Assembly: GCF_036227405.1 (NCBI RefSeq)
Contig: NZ_CP109473.1
Coordinates: 868,001 to 932,000, forward strand
DNA length: 64,000 nt
Reading direction: 5' to 3'
Source: Streptomyces sp. NBC_01460
GTDB lineage: Bacteria > Actinomycetota > Actinomycetes > Streptomycetales > Streptomycetaceae
Positions 53,667 to 62,152 of this stretch are shown here, one piece after another (positions within the stretch are counted from its first letter, which is position 1; the number at the start of each line of letters is the position of its first letter). The position numbers and the translations under genes were made by a program. The notes under the pieces are model-generated. The model was not told the origin of the DNA. It did not search any database and worked only from the letters and a program-made list of their open reading frames with translations.

Positions 53667-55028
53667 ATGCAGATCACGCACGACGAACAGAAGACCCTCG
53701 CCCCCTTCCGCTGGATCAAGAAGCCGGCGGTCGACGGGCCTCCCGCCCAGCGCGACCCCCAGGTGGTCGAGCGGGTCTCCCAGATGCTGAAGGAGATCGA
53801 GAACAAGGGCATGGACGCGGTCCGTGCCTACGGCAAGGAGCTCGACGGCTGGTCCGGCGAGCTGGAGATCGGGGCCACCGAGCTCAAGAAGTCGGGGGAC
53901 TCCCTGCCCGCCGACGTCCGCACCGCCCTGGAGATGGGCTACGAGCGCACGCACCGCTTCGCCTCCGCCCAGCGCGAGCACCTGACCGACTTCGAGATCG
54001 AGGTGGCCCCCGGGGTGGCGGGCGGCCAGCGCTACGTGCCGGTGTCCCGGGTCGGCGCCTACCTCCCGGCCGGCCGCTTCCCCCTGCTGGCCAGCGCGTT
54101 CATGACCGTGGGTGTGGCCAAGACGGCCGGCGTGCCGACGGTGGTGGCGTGCACGCCCCCGTCCGGCGAACACGGCGCCCACCCCGCCGTCCTCTACGGC
54201 GCCTACCTCTCCCGGGCCGACCGCGTCTTCGCCGTCGGAGGTGTCCAGGCCCTCGGCGCGATGGCGTTCGGCCTGCTGGGCGAGGCCCCGGTGGACATGC
54301 TGGTCGGCGCGGGCAACGCCTTCGTGACCGAGGCGAAGCGGCAGCTCTTCGGCCGCGTCGGGATCGACCTGCTGGCCGGTCCGTCCGAGGTGGCCGTCAT
54401 CGCCGACGACAGCGCCGACCCGGCCTGGGTCGCCGCGGACCTGCTCGGGCAGGCCGAACACGGCCCCAACTCACCGGCCGCCCTGATCACGACCTCCGAG
54501 CGGACGGGCCGTGCGGTCGCCGCCGAGATCGACCGCCAGCTCGAGACCCTCACCACCCGCGACATCGCCGGGCCCGCCTGGCGGGACTTCGGCTCGGTCA
54601 TCGTCGTACGCGACCGTGACGAGGCCGTCGCCGTGTCGGACATCCTGGGCCCGGAGCACCTGGAGATCCAGACCGAGGACGACGACTTCTACCTGCGAAA
54701 CCTCACCAACTACGGTTCGCTCTTCATCGGCCCGTGGTCCACCGTCGCCTACTCGGACAAGGGCATCGCGGGCACGAACCACGTCCTGCCGACCGGCAAG
54801 ACGGCCCGTTACAACGCGGGGCTCTCGGTCTCCCGCTTCCTCAAGCCGCTGACGTACCAGCGGACCGCCCGGGAGGGTACGGCCGCCCTGGCGCCCGCCG
54901 TCGAGCGGATCTCGGCCTTCGAGGGGCTCGCCGCCCACGGGGCGACCGCCACGGTCCGCATCGACCGGATCGGGCGCACCTCCGGCGCGTTCGACTCCGT
55001 CCCCGAGGCGCTGCGCGAACAGCTCTGA
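53667..55028 (+). CDS. Histidinol-dehydrogenase-family enzyme, non-histidine paralogue (copy 1)
   Basis: A 453-residue zinc- and NAD-dependent alcohol dehydrogenase of the HisD family. Zinc/catalytic regions are intact: GQAEHGPNSPA (Gln and His ligands), GPEHLEI (catalytic Glu-His), YSDKGIAGTNHVLPT (Asp ligand) and a C-terminal His in GLAAHG. The SDK-x-x-GTNH form resembles catabolic paralogues such as sulfopropanediol dehydrogenase HpsN rather than biosynthetic HisD. It lies between a LysR regulator and an amino-acid permease, with no his genes. It should oxidise an imported amino- or sulfo-alcohol to the acid (inferred). Confidence 0.85.
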   Translation: MQITHDEQKTLAPFRWIKKPAVDGPPAQRDPQVVERVSQMLKEIENKGMDAVRAYGKELDGWSGELEIGATELKKSGDSLPADVRTALEMGYERTHRFASAQREHLTDFEIEVAPGVAGGQRYVPVSRVGAYLPAGRFPLLASAFMTVGVAKTAGVPTVVACTPPSGEHGAHPAVLYGAYLSRADRVFAVGGVQALGAMAFGLLGEAPVDMLVGAGNAFVTEAKRQLFGRVGIDLLAGPSEVAVIADDSADPAWVAADLLGQAEHGPNSPAALITTSERTGRAVAAEIDRQLETLTTRDIAGPAWRDFGSVIVVRDRDEAVAVSDILGPEHLEIQTEDDDFYLRNLTNYGSLFIGPWSTVAYSDKGIAGTNHVLPTGKTARYNAGLSVSRFLKPLTYQRTAREGTAALAPAVERISAFEGLAAHGATATVRIDRIGRTSGAFDSVPEALREQL

Positions 55029-55051
55029 CGACGCTGCGCGAACAGCTCTGA
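55009..55051 (+). repeat. Tandem duplication of the HisD-paralogue 3' end
   Basis: The 20 bases CGCTGCGCGAACAGCTCTGA, which encode LREQL and the stop codon, occur at 55009-55028 and again at 55032-55051, offset by 23 bases. The second copy is outside the gene. Confidence 0.9.
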
Positions 55052-55235
55052 TCCCGTCCCTCGCCTCCGCCTCCATGCCGCCCCGGCGGGGGCGAGGGGT
55101 TGTCGGCGCCCGCGACACCGTGCACAGTCGTAGCCGGTGTTCCCGGGCCGCCGGCCGGCGTCGCCCGCCCGAGGCGGACGAGCACAGTCCTGCAGCAGGG
55201 GCACCTGCGCTCCCACTCCCGCGAGGATTCTCCCC

Positions 55236-56687
55236 ATGCACCATCCCTCACCGGCCTCTCCCCCGTCGGACGGGTCGGGTCCCGCGCTCACCCAGGGCCT
55301 CAAGGGACGCCAGATCACGATGATCTCCATCGGAGGCGTCATCGGAGCCGGCCTGTTCGTCGGCTCGTCCACCGCCGTGGCCGCCGCCGGTCCCGCCGTC
55401 CTGATCTCCTTCCTGCTGGCCGCCACCCTGGTGGTGCTCGTCATGCAGATGCTCGGAGAGATGGCCGTGGCCCATCCCGACACGGGCTCCTTCTCCACCT
55501 ACGCGGACCGCGCACTGGGCCGCTGGGCCGGCTTCTCCATCGGCTGGCTGTACTGGTGGTTCTACATCCTCGTCATCCCCATCGAGGCGATCGCCGCGGG
55601 CGAGGTCATCGCCGGGCTCACCTCGCTCCCCAGCTGGATCCCGGCTCTCGCCATGATCGCCCTGCTCGCGGGCAGCAATCTGCTCGCCGTGCGCAACTAC
55701 GGCGAGTTCGAGTACTGGTTCGCGCTCCTCAAGGTCGTCGCGATCATCGCCTTCCTCGTGCTCGGCGCCCTCGCGATCTTCGGTGTGCTCCCCGGTTCGG
55801 ACACCCACGGGGTGTCGAACCTGTGGAGCAACGGAGGGTTCGCCCCCAAGGGCGGGGTCGCCGTGCTCGCCGGCCTGCTCACGGCGATGTTCAGTTTCCA
55901 GGGCAGCGAGATCGTCACGATCGCCGCCGCCGAGTCGGCGGAGCCGAGGAAGAACATCAAGAAGGCCGTCCGCGCCGTCGTGTGGCGCCTCGGGCTCTTC
56001 TACGTCGGTTCGATCTTCGTCGTGGTCAGCCTGGTGCCGTGGAACGCCGACGGCCTGGCCGCCGGTTCCTACCAGGCGGTCCTGGACCGTATGAACATCC
56101 CCGGCGCGGGCCGGATCATGGACGTGGTCCTCGTCGTGGCGGTGAGCAGCTGTCTCAACTCGGCCATCTACACCGCCTCACGCATGGCCTTCTCGCTGGC
56201 CCGCCGCAAGGACGCGCCGGCCGCACTGGCGGTCACATCGGCGTCCGGTGTCCCCCGGAACGCGGTCGTCGCCTCCACCGTCATCGGCGTCGCGGCGGTG
56301 ATCGCCAACTACCTCCTGCCGAGCGTCTTCACGTACCTCATCGCGTCGAGCGGTGCGATCGCCCTGATGATGTACATGGTCATCGCCATCACCCAGTACG
56401 CCACCCGCCGCAAGGAGGATGAGCCGGGCGAGGTGCGGATGTGGGCCTTCCCGTATCTGACCCTTGCCACGATCGCCTTCATCGCCGGGGTGCTGGTCCT
56501 CATGGCGGTGCTGCCCGGTCACCGTCTCGAACTCTGGCTCTCGCTCGCCCTGGCCGCGGTGCTCGTCGGCGTCGGCGTACTGAGGCAGAAGCGGTACGGC
56601 GGCCGGTCCGGTGCGGAGGGGGCCGCCCCAGGAACCGCGGAGAGCGGCCGCACCGCGTCCCTCCCGGCCGGATCGCCGCAGCGCTGA
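55236..56687 (+). CDS. APC-superfamily amino-acid permease (GABA/Asn permease-like)
   Basis: A 483-residue transporter with 12 hydrophobic segments. GLKGRQITMISIGGVIGAGLFVGSS is the family N-terminal signature; FSFQGSEIVTIAAAESAEPRKNIKKAV lies in the middle. GAGGA is 8 bases before the ATG at 55236. It is the likely importer for the substrate of the HisD paralogue upstream, 207 bases away. The tail is polar and disordered. The 183 bases between the repeat and this gene hold nothing recognisable. Confidence 0.88.
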   Translation: MHHPSPASPPSDGSGPALTQGLKGRQITMISIGGVIGAGLFVGSSTAVAAAGPAVLISFLLAATLVVLVMQMLGEMAVAHPDTGSFSTYADRALGRWAGFSIGWLYWWFYILVIPIEAIAAGEVIAGLTSLPSWIPALAMIALLAGSNLLAVRNYGEFEYWFALLKVVAIIAFLVLGALAIFGVLPGSDTHGVSNLWSNGGFAPKGGVAVLAGLLTAMFSFQGSEIVTIAAAESAEPRKNIKKAVRAVVWRLGLFYVGSIFVVVSLVPWNADGLAAGSYQAVLDRMNIPGAGRIMDVVLVVAVSSCLNSAIYTASRMAFSLARRKDAPAALAVTSASGVPRNAVVASTVIGVAAVIANYLLPSVFTYLIASSGAIALMMYMVIAITQYATRRKEDEPGEVRMWAFPYLTLATIAFIAGVLVLMAVLPGHRLELWLSLALAAVLVGVGVLRQKRYGGRSGAEGAAPGTAESGRTASLPAGSPQR

Positions 56688-56707
56688 CGGGCCGGGGGAC
56701 GCCGACG

Positions 56708-56824
56708 TGCGTATCGCCGACGGCCCTGGCGACGCCGGGATGCGTGGCGCCGACGGATCAGGAAAGCCGGGCGTGCGTGGCTGCGACGGGTCAGGAGATC
56801 CGGGCGTGCGTGGCGCGGGGTACG
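56708..56824 (-). repeat. 33-bp tandem repeat spanning the LacI gene 3' end
   Basis: Three full units of 33 bases (56708-56740, 56741-56773, 56774-56806) and a partial fourth, each beginning TGCGT. Identity falls with distance from the gene. On the minus strand each unit is 11 codons: the LacI end reads PRATHARIS-stop, and the next unit reads PVAATHARLS-stop, so the gene's own terminus has been copied outward. Confidence 0.85.
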
Positions 56825-57789
56825 AATTCGGTCGGCAGGACGAGGCGTTCCCCGGCGGGGTCCGCGCCGCCGTCGATGCGCCGCACCAGCAGCCGCGCAG
56901 CCTGACGCGACAGCTCCCGCAGGTCGTGCCGGACCGTGGTCAGCCGGAACACCTCCCAGGCGGCCATCGGGAGGTCGTCGAAGCCGATCACGGTCAGGTC
57001 GTCGGGAACCCTGAGCCCTGCCTTGAGGGCGGCGTTCAGGACGCCGATGGCGACCACGTCGTTGCCGCAGAAGACCGCCGTGGGTGTCTCGGCAGCGTCG
57101 AGCAGGAAGGGCAGGGCGCCGTAGCCGGTGTCGTACTCGAAAGCTCCGCGTGCCACCCGGTCCTCCGGGAGCCCGATGCCCGCGTCGGCCAGGGCCAGCC
57201 GGAAGCCCAGCTCGCGTTCACGCCCGGTCGTCGTGTTGGCCGCGCCGAAGATGCCCGCGATCCTCCGGTGGCCCAGGCCGACCAGGACGTCGGCGACCAG
57301 GCGCCCGCCGCCCTCGTTGTCGACGACGGAGGCGTAGTCGCCGCTGCCGCCGGTGTCACGGTTGAGGAAGACGTAGGGCATGCCGCGGCGGTCGAGCTGG
57401 GCCGGAAGACGGGAGTCGGTGGTGGCCGTCGCGAGGACGACGCCGTCCAGGGACTGGTCCAGGAGCTTCTCCTCGGCCACCGCCTCGTCGGAGCGCTCCA
57501 TGAGGAGCATCATGCGGTAGCCCAGGCGCTGCAGCTCGTCGTGCAGGGGTGCGATGACGTGGGGGTAGAACGGGTTCGTCAGATCGGTCACGATGACGCC
57601 GATCCGGCGCGTGGAACGGGTCGAGAGGGTCCGCCCCGCCTCGCTGGGCACGTAGTTCAGCGCTTCCGCGGCCCGCCTGACCTTCTCCCGGGTGGCCGCG
57701 GACACGCGGTTGTCGTCCCGCAGGGCCCGGGACACCGTGGGCTGGGAGACGCCCGCCAGCCTCGCCACGTCGTGACTCGTGATCGCCAT
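56791..57789 (-). CDS. LacI-family transcriptional regulator
   Basis: A 332-residue repressor. HTH at residues 1-25 (ITSHDVARLAGVSQPTVSRAL) and hinge to about 60, then a sugar-binding-type core with IGVIVTDLTNPFYPHVIAPLHDEL and FCGNDVVAIGVLNAA. The ATG at 57789 follows GAGGAGAAGAGGG. Its own promoter region contains an ATACGTAT site, and the same site occurs at the two catabolic promoters at about 58060 and 63350. It therefore likely represses the bicupin-to-aldolase operon, the MHS transporter and itself. Confidence 0.92.
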   Translation of the reverse strand: MAITSHDVARLAGVSQPTVSRALRDDNRVSAATREKVRRAAEALNYVPSEAGRTLSTRSTRRIGVIVTDLTNPFYPHVIAPLHDELQRLGYRMMLLMERSDEAVAEEKLLDQSLDGVVLATATTDSRLPAQLDRRGMPYVFLNRDTGGSGDYASVVDNEGGGRLVADVLVGLGHRRIAGIFGAANTTTGRERELGFRLALADAGIGLPEDRVARGAFEYDTGYGALPFLLDAAETPTAVFCGNDVVAIGVLNAALKAGLRVPDDLTVIGFDDLPMAAWEVFRLTTVRHDLRELSRQAARLLVRRIDGGADPAGERLVLPTEFVPRATHARIS

Positions 57790-57838
57790 CCGCCCTCTTC
57801 TCCTCGCCCAGGGCGCCACCGCCGGCTCCCCGGATTTC

Positions 57839-57850
57839 AGTATACGTATG
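57839..57850 (-). promoter_or_regulatory. LacI operator site 1 over the lacI-type gene promoter
   Basis: ATACGTAT at 57842-57849 within CATACGTATACT read on the minus strand. TATACT (complement of 57839-57844) is a near-perfect -10 for the LacI gene, so bound repressor would block its own transcription. Confidence 0.7.
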
Positions 57851-58034
57851 TAGCCAACACCCCATGGCTGACCGGCGCCTCTGCACCTGGGGCCGCCGCG
57901 GCAGGCGCCACGCCCCGGACACCCGCACTCCCTCCGCCCAGCGGTCGCGCTTCCGGAGCATCCCGGCGGATCCCCCGGCCCGCACACCGGGAGCCCTGCG
58001 CACCCTACGCCCGAAATCGACCTCGCATGATCCC

Positions 58035-58063
58035 TTGACATTGCCCGAGGGAAGGCCTGTCAT
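58035..58063 (+). promoter_or_regulatory. Promoter of the bicupin operon
   Basis: TTGACA (58035-58040) and TGTCAT (58058-58063) are 17 bases apart. The expected start point falls in operator site 2 immediately downstream. Confidence 0.75.
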
Positions 58064-58064
58064 G

Positions 58065-58082
58065 GGAATGCATACGTATTCC
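58065..58082. promoter_or_regulatory. LacI operator site 2
   Basis: GGAATGCATACGTATTCC, with core ATACGTAT at 58072-58079, lies directly after the -10 of the bicupin promoter and 18 bases before the ATG at 58100. The 12-mer ATGCATACGTAT is shared, in inverted orientation, with operator site 3. Confidence 0.8.
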
Positions 58083-58099
58083 AAGTGAGGGAGCAAGCC

Positions 58100-59239
58100 A
58101 TGCCCGACGCCGTCGTGTCCACCGCGGAGCTGGGGCGCCGCACGATCCGCCGCAGCGACTTCGTCTCGTGCGACCAGGCCTTCATCGACTGCCGTACGCC
58201 GGGATCGGACCGGAAGGAGAACTACGCCATGATCGGGCCCGGCGTCTCGCAGGCCGCCGGACAGCACGTCAACCTCCGCCTGCCGCACGGCTACAACATC
58301 GGCGCGGCCGCCATGCCCCACGGCGTCACCAACAACCTCCACCTCCACTACACGGCCGAGGTGTTCGTCTGCACCGAGGGCGAGTACCTGCTGCGCTGGG
58401 GCGCCGACGGCACCGAGGGGGAACACCTCCTCAGGGCGGGCGACATCGCCTCCGTGCCCACCTGGATCTTCCGCGGCTTCACCAACACCGGCCCGGACGA
58501 CGGCTGGATGTTCACCGTGCTCGGCATGGACCACACCGGCGGCATCATCTGGGGCCCCTCGGTCCTGCGCGAGGCCGAGGGACACGGCCTGTACCTCACC
58601 GCCGACAACGAACTGGTCGACACGGTCGCCGGCGACGAGATCCCGTCCGGCTCCGAGCTGACCCAGCCGATGGCCCAGGAGCACATCGACCGGCTGCGCC
58701 ACTACAGCGCCGACGAGATGAAGCGCCGTGTCGCGGCGTCCGGCGAGCTGGTCTGGTCCGACCGGCCCTTCCTGGACAGCACCCTGCCGGGCGGAGGGGC
58801 GCGCCTGAGCTGCGTCATCGGATACGGCATGACCGAGGATCCGCACCAGGAACCCCGGATCTTCAATCCGCACGGCCACAACGCCGCCTGGCTGCGCGCC
58901 GAACCGGGCCAGGGCGTGTCGCTCCACCGGCAGCACGAGACGCAGACCCTGATCGTCAAGGACGGCCTGTGGGAGGTCACGCTCAACCGCACGGACCCCG
59001 TCTCGGTGAGGCTGGGACCGCGCGACATGCTGTCCGTCCCCCAGGACGCCTGGCGCACGCTGCGCAACGTCGGCGAGGAGGAGGGCGATCTCCTGGTCGT
59101 CAACTCCGGTGACGGCCGCGTCCGTCTGGACTGGGACGAGGAGGTCTCCAAGAGCGCCGCCGACGCGGGTCTCGGCATCGACCACAACGGCTACCTCGCG
59201 CCCTACGCGCTGCTGCCCCGCTCAGCGCGCCGCTGGTGA
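58100..59239 (+). CDS. Bicupin protein, gentisate-dioxygenase-like size and layout
   Basis: A 379-residue two-cupin protein. Cupin 1 has NNLHLHYTAEVFVCTEGEYLLRWG with candidate metal ligands His-x-His and Glu. Cupin 2 has VSLHRQHETQTLIVKDGLWEVTL, with His residues similarly placed. GTGAGGGAG lies upstream of the ATG at 58100. First gene of a five-gene coupled operon. Overall size recalls bicupin dioxygenases, but ring-cleavage activity is not shown. It could also be an isomerase or hydrolase-type cupin. Confidence 0.75.
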   Translation: MPDAVVSTAELGRRTIRRSDFVSCDQAFIDCRTPGSDRKENYAMIGPGVSQAAGQHVNLRLPHGYNIGAAAMPHGVTNNLHLHYTAEVFVCTEGEYLLRWGADGTEGEHLLRAGDIASVPTWIFRGFTNTGPDDGWMFTVLGMDHTGGIIWGPSVLREAEGHGLYLTADNELVDTVAGDEIPSGSELTQPMAQEHIDRLRHYSADEMKRRVAASGELVWSDRPFLDSTLPGGGARLSCVIGYGMTEDPHQEPRIFNPHGHNAAWLRAEPGQGVSLHRQHETQTLIVKDGLWEVTLNRTDPVSVRLGPRDMLSVPQDAWRTLRNVGEEEGDLLVVNSGDGRVRLDWDEEVSKSAADAGLGIDHNGYLAPYALLPRSARRW

Positions 59240-59982
59240 CCGCCGTGCCCCGCGTCGGCCCGTCGCGCCCGCTGCCCCTGGTGGTCGTTCCCGGGATGCT
59301 GTGCGACACGAGCCTCTGGTCCGAGGTGGAGTACCCCGAAGGCCACGACGTCCACCACCTCGCGCTGGGGAGGTCCACCATCGGTGCGCTGGCCCAGGAC
59401 CTCCTGTCGTCGGTGCCGGGCCCCTTCGTCGCCGTCGGACTGAGCCTCGGAGCCGTCGTCGCCTTCGAGGCGCTGCACCTGGCCCCGGAGCGGATCGCCG
59501 GCCTCTGCGTCATGTCGGCGAACGCGGGCGCACCACGCCCCGACCAGTACGCCGCTTGGCGCGCCTGGGACGGGCTGATCGCCGACGGACGCTTCGCGGA
59601 CGTCGTCGAGGAGACCCTGCCGGGTATGTTCCCCGCTCCACCGGGCCCCTCGGGCGGGGAGGCCGAGCGGTACCGGCGGATGGCCCGCGCCGTGGGCCCC
59701 GCCGCCGCACGCGCCCAGCTCGCCGCGCAGGCGACCCGCTCGGACCGCGTGGACGCGCTGCGCACCGCCCGCTGCCCCACCGTGGTCCTCTCCGGGGCGC
59801 GCGACGCCCTCTGTCCCCCGGACTTCCACCGGCTGATCGCGCGGGCCGCCCCGGACGCCGAGCTGCGTGAGGTGCCCGGGGCCGGACACCTGCTGCCCTG
59901 GCAGTGCCCCTCCGACGTCTCCGCCGCGCTGCGGGACCTGCTCGTACGGGTGCGGAGTTCCCGGCCGCCCGCGCTGTCCTGA
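59236..59982 (+). CDS. Alpha/beta-fold hydrolase
   Basis: A 248-residue hydrolase. Nucleophile elbow GLSLG (Ser about 69), Asp in GARDALCPPDF and His in GAGHLLPW complete the triad. LVVVPGMLCDTSLW supplies the oxyanion-hole region. GTG start overlaps the bicupin stop (GTGA), so it acts in the same pathway, perhaps hydrolysing an ester, lactone or C-C bond product of the preceding step. Confidence 0.85.
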   Translation: MTAVPRVGPSRPLPLVVVPGMLCDTSLWSEVEYPEGHDVHHLALGRSTIGALAQDLLSSVPGPFVAVGLSLGAVVAFEALHLAPERIAGLCVMSANAGAPRPDQYAAWRAWDGLIADGRFADVVEETLPGMFPAPPGPSGGEAERYRRMARAVGPAAARAQLAAQATRSDRVDALRTARCPTVVLSGARDALCPPDFHRLIARAAPDAELREVPGAGHLLPWQCPSDVSAALRDLLVRVRSSRPPALS

Positions 59983-60071
59983 CCCCGTCCGGCCGTACGG
60001 CCGGCCGGTCCTCTCCGGCCGGAATCACCTCCTCCCCACACCGCCACCGCCACACCGAGAAGAGAGCCGTC

Positions 60072-61382
60072 ATGCCTCAGTTCCTCAAGTCCCCCGTGCC
60101 CGCCGGTCAGGTGCGCGCGGCCCGCGCGGATGTCGCCGAGCGCGTCCGCGCGATCCTCGACGACATCCGTGAGCGCGGTGACGAAGCGGTCCGCCAGTAC
60201 TCCGAGAAGTTCGACGACTGGAGTCCCGAGTCCTTCCGGCTGAGTCAGGACGAGATCGGGAAGATCGTCGCCGGGGTTCCGGAGACGGTGCTGGAGGACA
60301 TCCGCTTCGTCCAGCGGCAGGTGCGCACGTTCGCCCAGGCCCAGCGCGACTCGCTGCGGGACATCGAGATCGAGACCCTGCCCGGCGTCCACCTCGGACA
60401 CCGTCACGTCCCCGTGTCCGGTGCCGGGGCCTACGTGCCCGGCGGGCGTTACCCGCTGACCGCCTCCGCGCACATGACCATCGTGACGGCCAAGGTGGCC
60501 GGGGTGGAGCGGGTCGCCGCCTGCACCCCGCCGATACGGGGCGAGATCCCTGCGGCGACGGTCGCGGCGATGCACCTGGCGGGCGCCGACGAGATCTACC
60601 TGCTCGGCGGGGTGCAGGCCGTCGCGGCGCTCGCCGTCGGCACCGAGACGATCGGCCGGGTGCCGCTCATCGCCGGCCCGGGCAACGCGTACGTCGCCGA
60701 GGCCAAGCGGCAGTTGTTCGGCGAGGTCGGCATCGACCTGTTCGCGGGCCCGACGGAGATCCTGGTGATCGCGGACGAGCACGCGGACCCGTTCGTGGTG
60801 GCCGTCGACCTCCTCTCGCAGGCCGAGCACGGCCCGGACTCCCCCGCCGTGCTCGTCACCACGTCCGAGGAGCTGGGCCGGGAGGTCGAGGCCCACATCG
60901 AGCGGCTGCTCCCGGGCATGCCGACGAAGGACTTCGCCGGTCCGGCCTGGCGGGACCACGGCGAGATCGTCGTGGCCGGCTCCCTGGCGGAAGCCTTCGA
61001 GATCGCGGACTCCTACGCCAGCGAGCACGTCGAGGTCCTCACCGAGAACCCGCGCCAGGCCCTGGACCGGATGCGCGACTACGGCGCACTCTTCCTCGGC
61101 GAGGGCACCTGCGTCTCGTACGGGGACAAGGTCATCGGCACCAACCACGTCCTGCCCACGCGGGGGGCCGCGCGCTACACCGGCGGTCTGTGGGTGGGCA
61201 AGTACCTGAAGACCGTTACCTACCAGGAGGTCACGGACACCGCCTCGTCGGCCCTGCTCGGCGAGGTCTGCGGGCGCGCGGCGCGCGTCGAGCTGTTCGA
61301 GGGGCACGCCCGCTCCGGTGACGTACGGGCGGCGAAGTACGGCAACGGGACGCTGCCGTGGAACGACGAGGCCGGCGCATGA
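60072..61382 (+). CDS. Histidinol-dehydrogenase-family enzyme, non-histidine paralogue (copy 2)
   Basis: A 436-residue HisD-family enzyme. Intact metal and catalytic regions: SQAEHGPDSPAVL, SEHVEVLTENP, YGDKVIGTNHVLPT and a C-terminal FEGHARSGD. As in copy 1 the GDK-x-I-GTNH segment and the catabolic neighbourhood point away from histidine biosynthesis. GAGAAGAGAG precedes the ATG. The stop overlaps the SDR start (ATGA). A four-electron oxidation of a pathway alcohol to a carboxylate is inferred from the family. Confidence 0.85.
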   Translation: MPQFLKSPVPAGQVRAARADVAERVRAILDDIRERGDEAVRQYSEKFDDWSPESFRLSQDEIGKIVAGVPETVLEDIRFVQRQVRTFAQAQRDSLRDIEIETLPGVHLGHRHVPVSGAGAYVPGGRYPLTASAHMTIVTAKVAGVERVAACTPPIRGEIPAATVAAMHLAGADEIYLLGGVQAVAALAVGTETIGRVPLIAGPGNAYVAEAKRQLFGEVGIDLFAGPTEILVIADEHADPFVVAVDLLSQAEHGPDSPAVLVTTSEELGREVEAHIERLLPGMPTKDFAGPAWRDHGEIVVAGSLAEAFEIADSYASEHVEVLTENPRQALDRMRDYGALFLGEGTCVSYGDKVIGTNHVLPTRGAARYTGGLWVGKYLKTVTYQEVTDTASSALLGEVCGRAARVELFEGHARSGDVRAAKYGNGTLPWNDEAGA

Positions 61383-62152
61383 GCGGCGGTACGGCCCCGC
61401 TGGCCGGGCGCACCGCGCTCGTCAGCGGAGGCGGCAGCGGCCTGGGCGCCGCGATCGCGCGCTCGCTGCTGTCCGACGGGGCTCGTGTGGTGATCACGGG
61501 CCGCAACGGACACACCCTGGAGGCGACGGCCGCCCGCCTGGGGCCGGGTGTGGTCCACCGCGTCTGCGACGTGTCGCGGCCCGAGGAGGTCGAACGGCTC
61601 GCGGAGAGCCTCGCGCACGAGGAGATCTCGGTGCTGGTCAACAACGCGGGGATCGCCGGCCCGGTGGCGCCGCTCACCGAGATCCCGGTGCGGGAATGGG
61701 ACGAGGTCTTCGACGTGAACGTGCGCGGGGTGTTCCTGATGTGCCGGGCGTTCCTTCCGTCCATGACGGAGCGGGGCGCGGGCGACGTGGTGAACATCGC
61801 CTCGGTGTCGGGCAAGCGGCCGCTGCTGCGGCGCACGCCCTACTGCGCGTCGAAGATGGCGGTCATCGGGCTGACCGCGACGCTGGCGGGCGAGGTCGGG
61901 CCCTTGGGGGTGACCGTGAACTCGCTGTCCCCGGGGCCCGTGTCGGGGCCCCGGATGGAGCGGAACTTCCGCCTGGAGGCGGAGCGCACCGGCAGAAGCC
62001 ACGCGGAGGCCGAGGAGGAGTTCGTGTCACGGTCGGCCCTCGGGCGGATGGTCACCGAGGAGGAGGTGGGCGCGGCGGTGAGCGCGATGCTGCGGATGCC
62101 GGGACTGTGCGGCGCCGACATCGACCTCTCCGCGGGGATGGTGGCACGGTGA
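61379..62152 (+). CDS. Short-chain dehydrogenase/reductase
   Basis: A 257-residue classical SDR: cofactor motif SGGGSGLGAAIA, NNAG at about residue 87, catalytic Ser in NIASVSG and YxxxK in PYCASKMA. The conserved VNSLSPGPV follows. It overlaps the HisD paralogue upstream and the aldolase downstream by 4 bases each. It probably interconverts a hydroxyl and a ketone of the pathway intermediate before aldol cleavage. Confidence 0.92.
   Translation: MSGGTAPLAGRTALVSGGGSGLGAAIARSLLSDGARVVITGRNGHTLEATAARLGPGVVHRVCDVSRPEEVERLAESLAHEEISVLVNNAGIAGPVAPLTEIPVREWDEVFDVNVRGVFLMCRAFLPSMTERGAGDVVNIASVSGKRPLLRRTPYCASKMAVIGLTATLAGEVGPLGVTVNSLSPGPVSGPRMERNFRLEAERTGRSHAEAEEEFVSRSALGRMVTEEEVGAAVSAMLRMPGLCGADIDLSAGMVAR

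Noticed and set aside
53667-55028. Biosynthetic histidinol dehydrogenase (hisD)
   Set aside because: No his genes alongside, catabolic neighbours, and SDK-x-x-GTNH in place of the biosynthetic form; the same applies to the copy at 60072-61382.
56708-56824. 33-bp repeats as a CRISPR array
   Set aside because: The units are contiguous with no spacers, vary progressively, and overlap a gene end; no cas genes are present.
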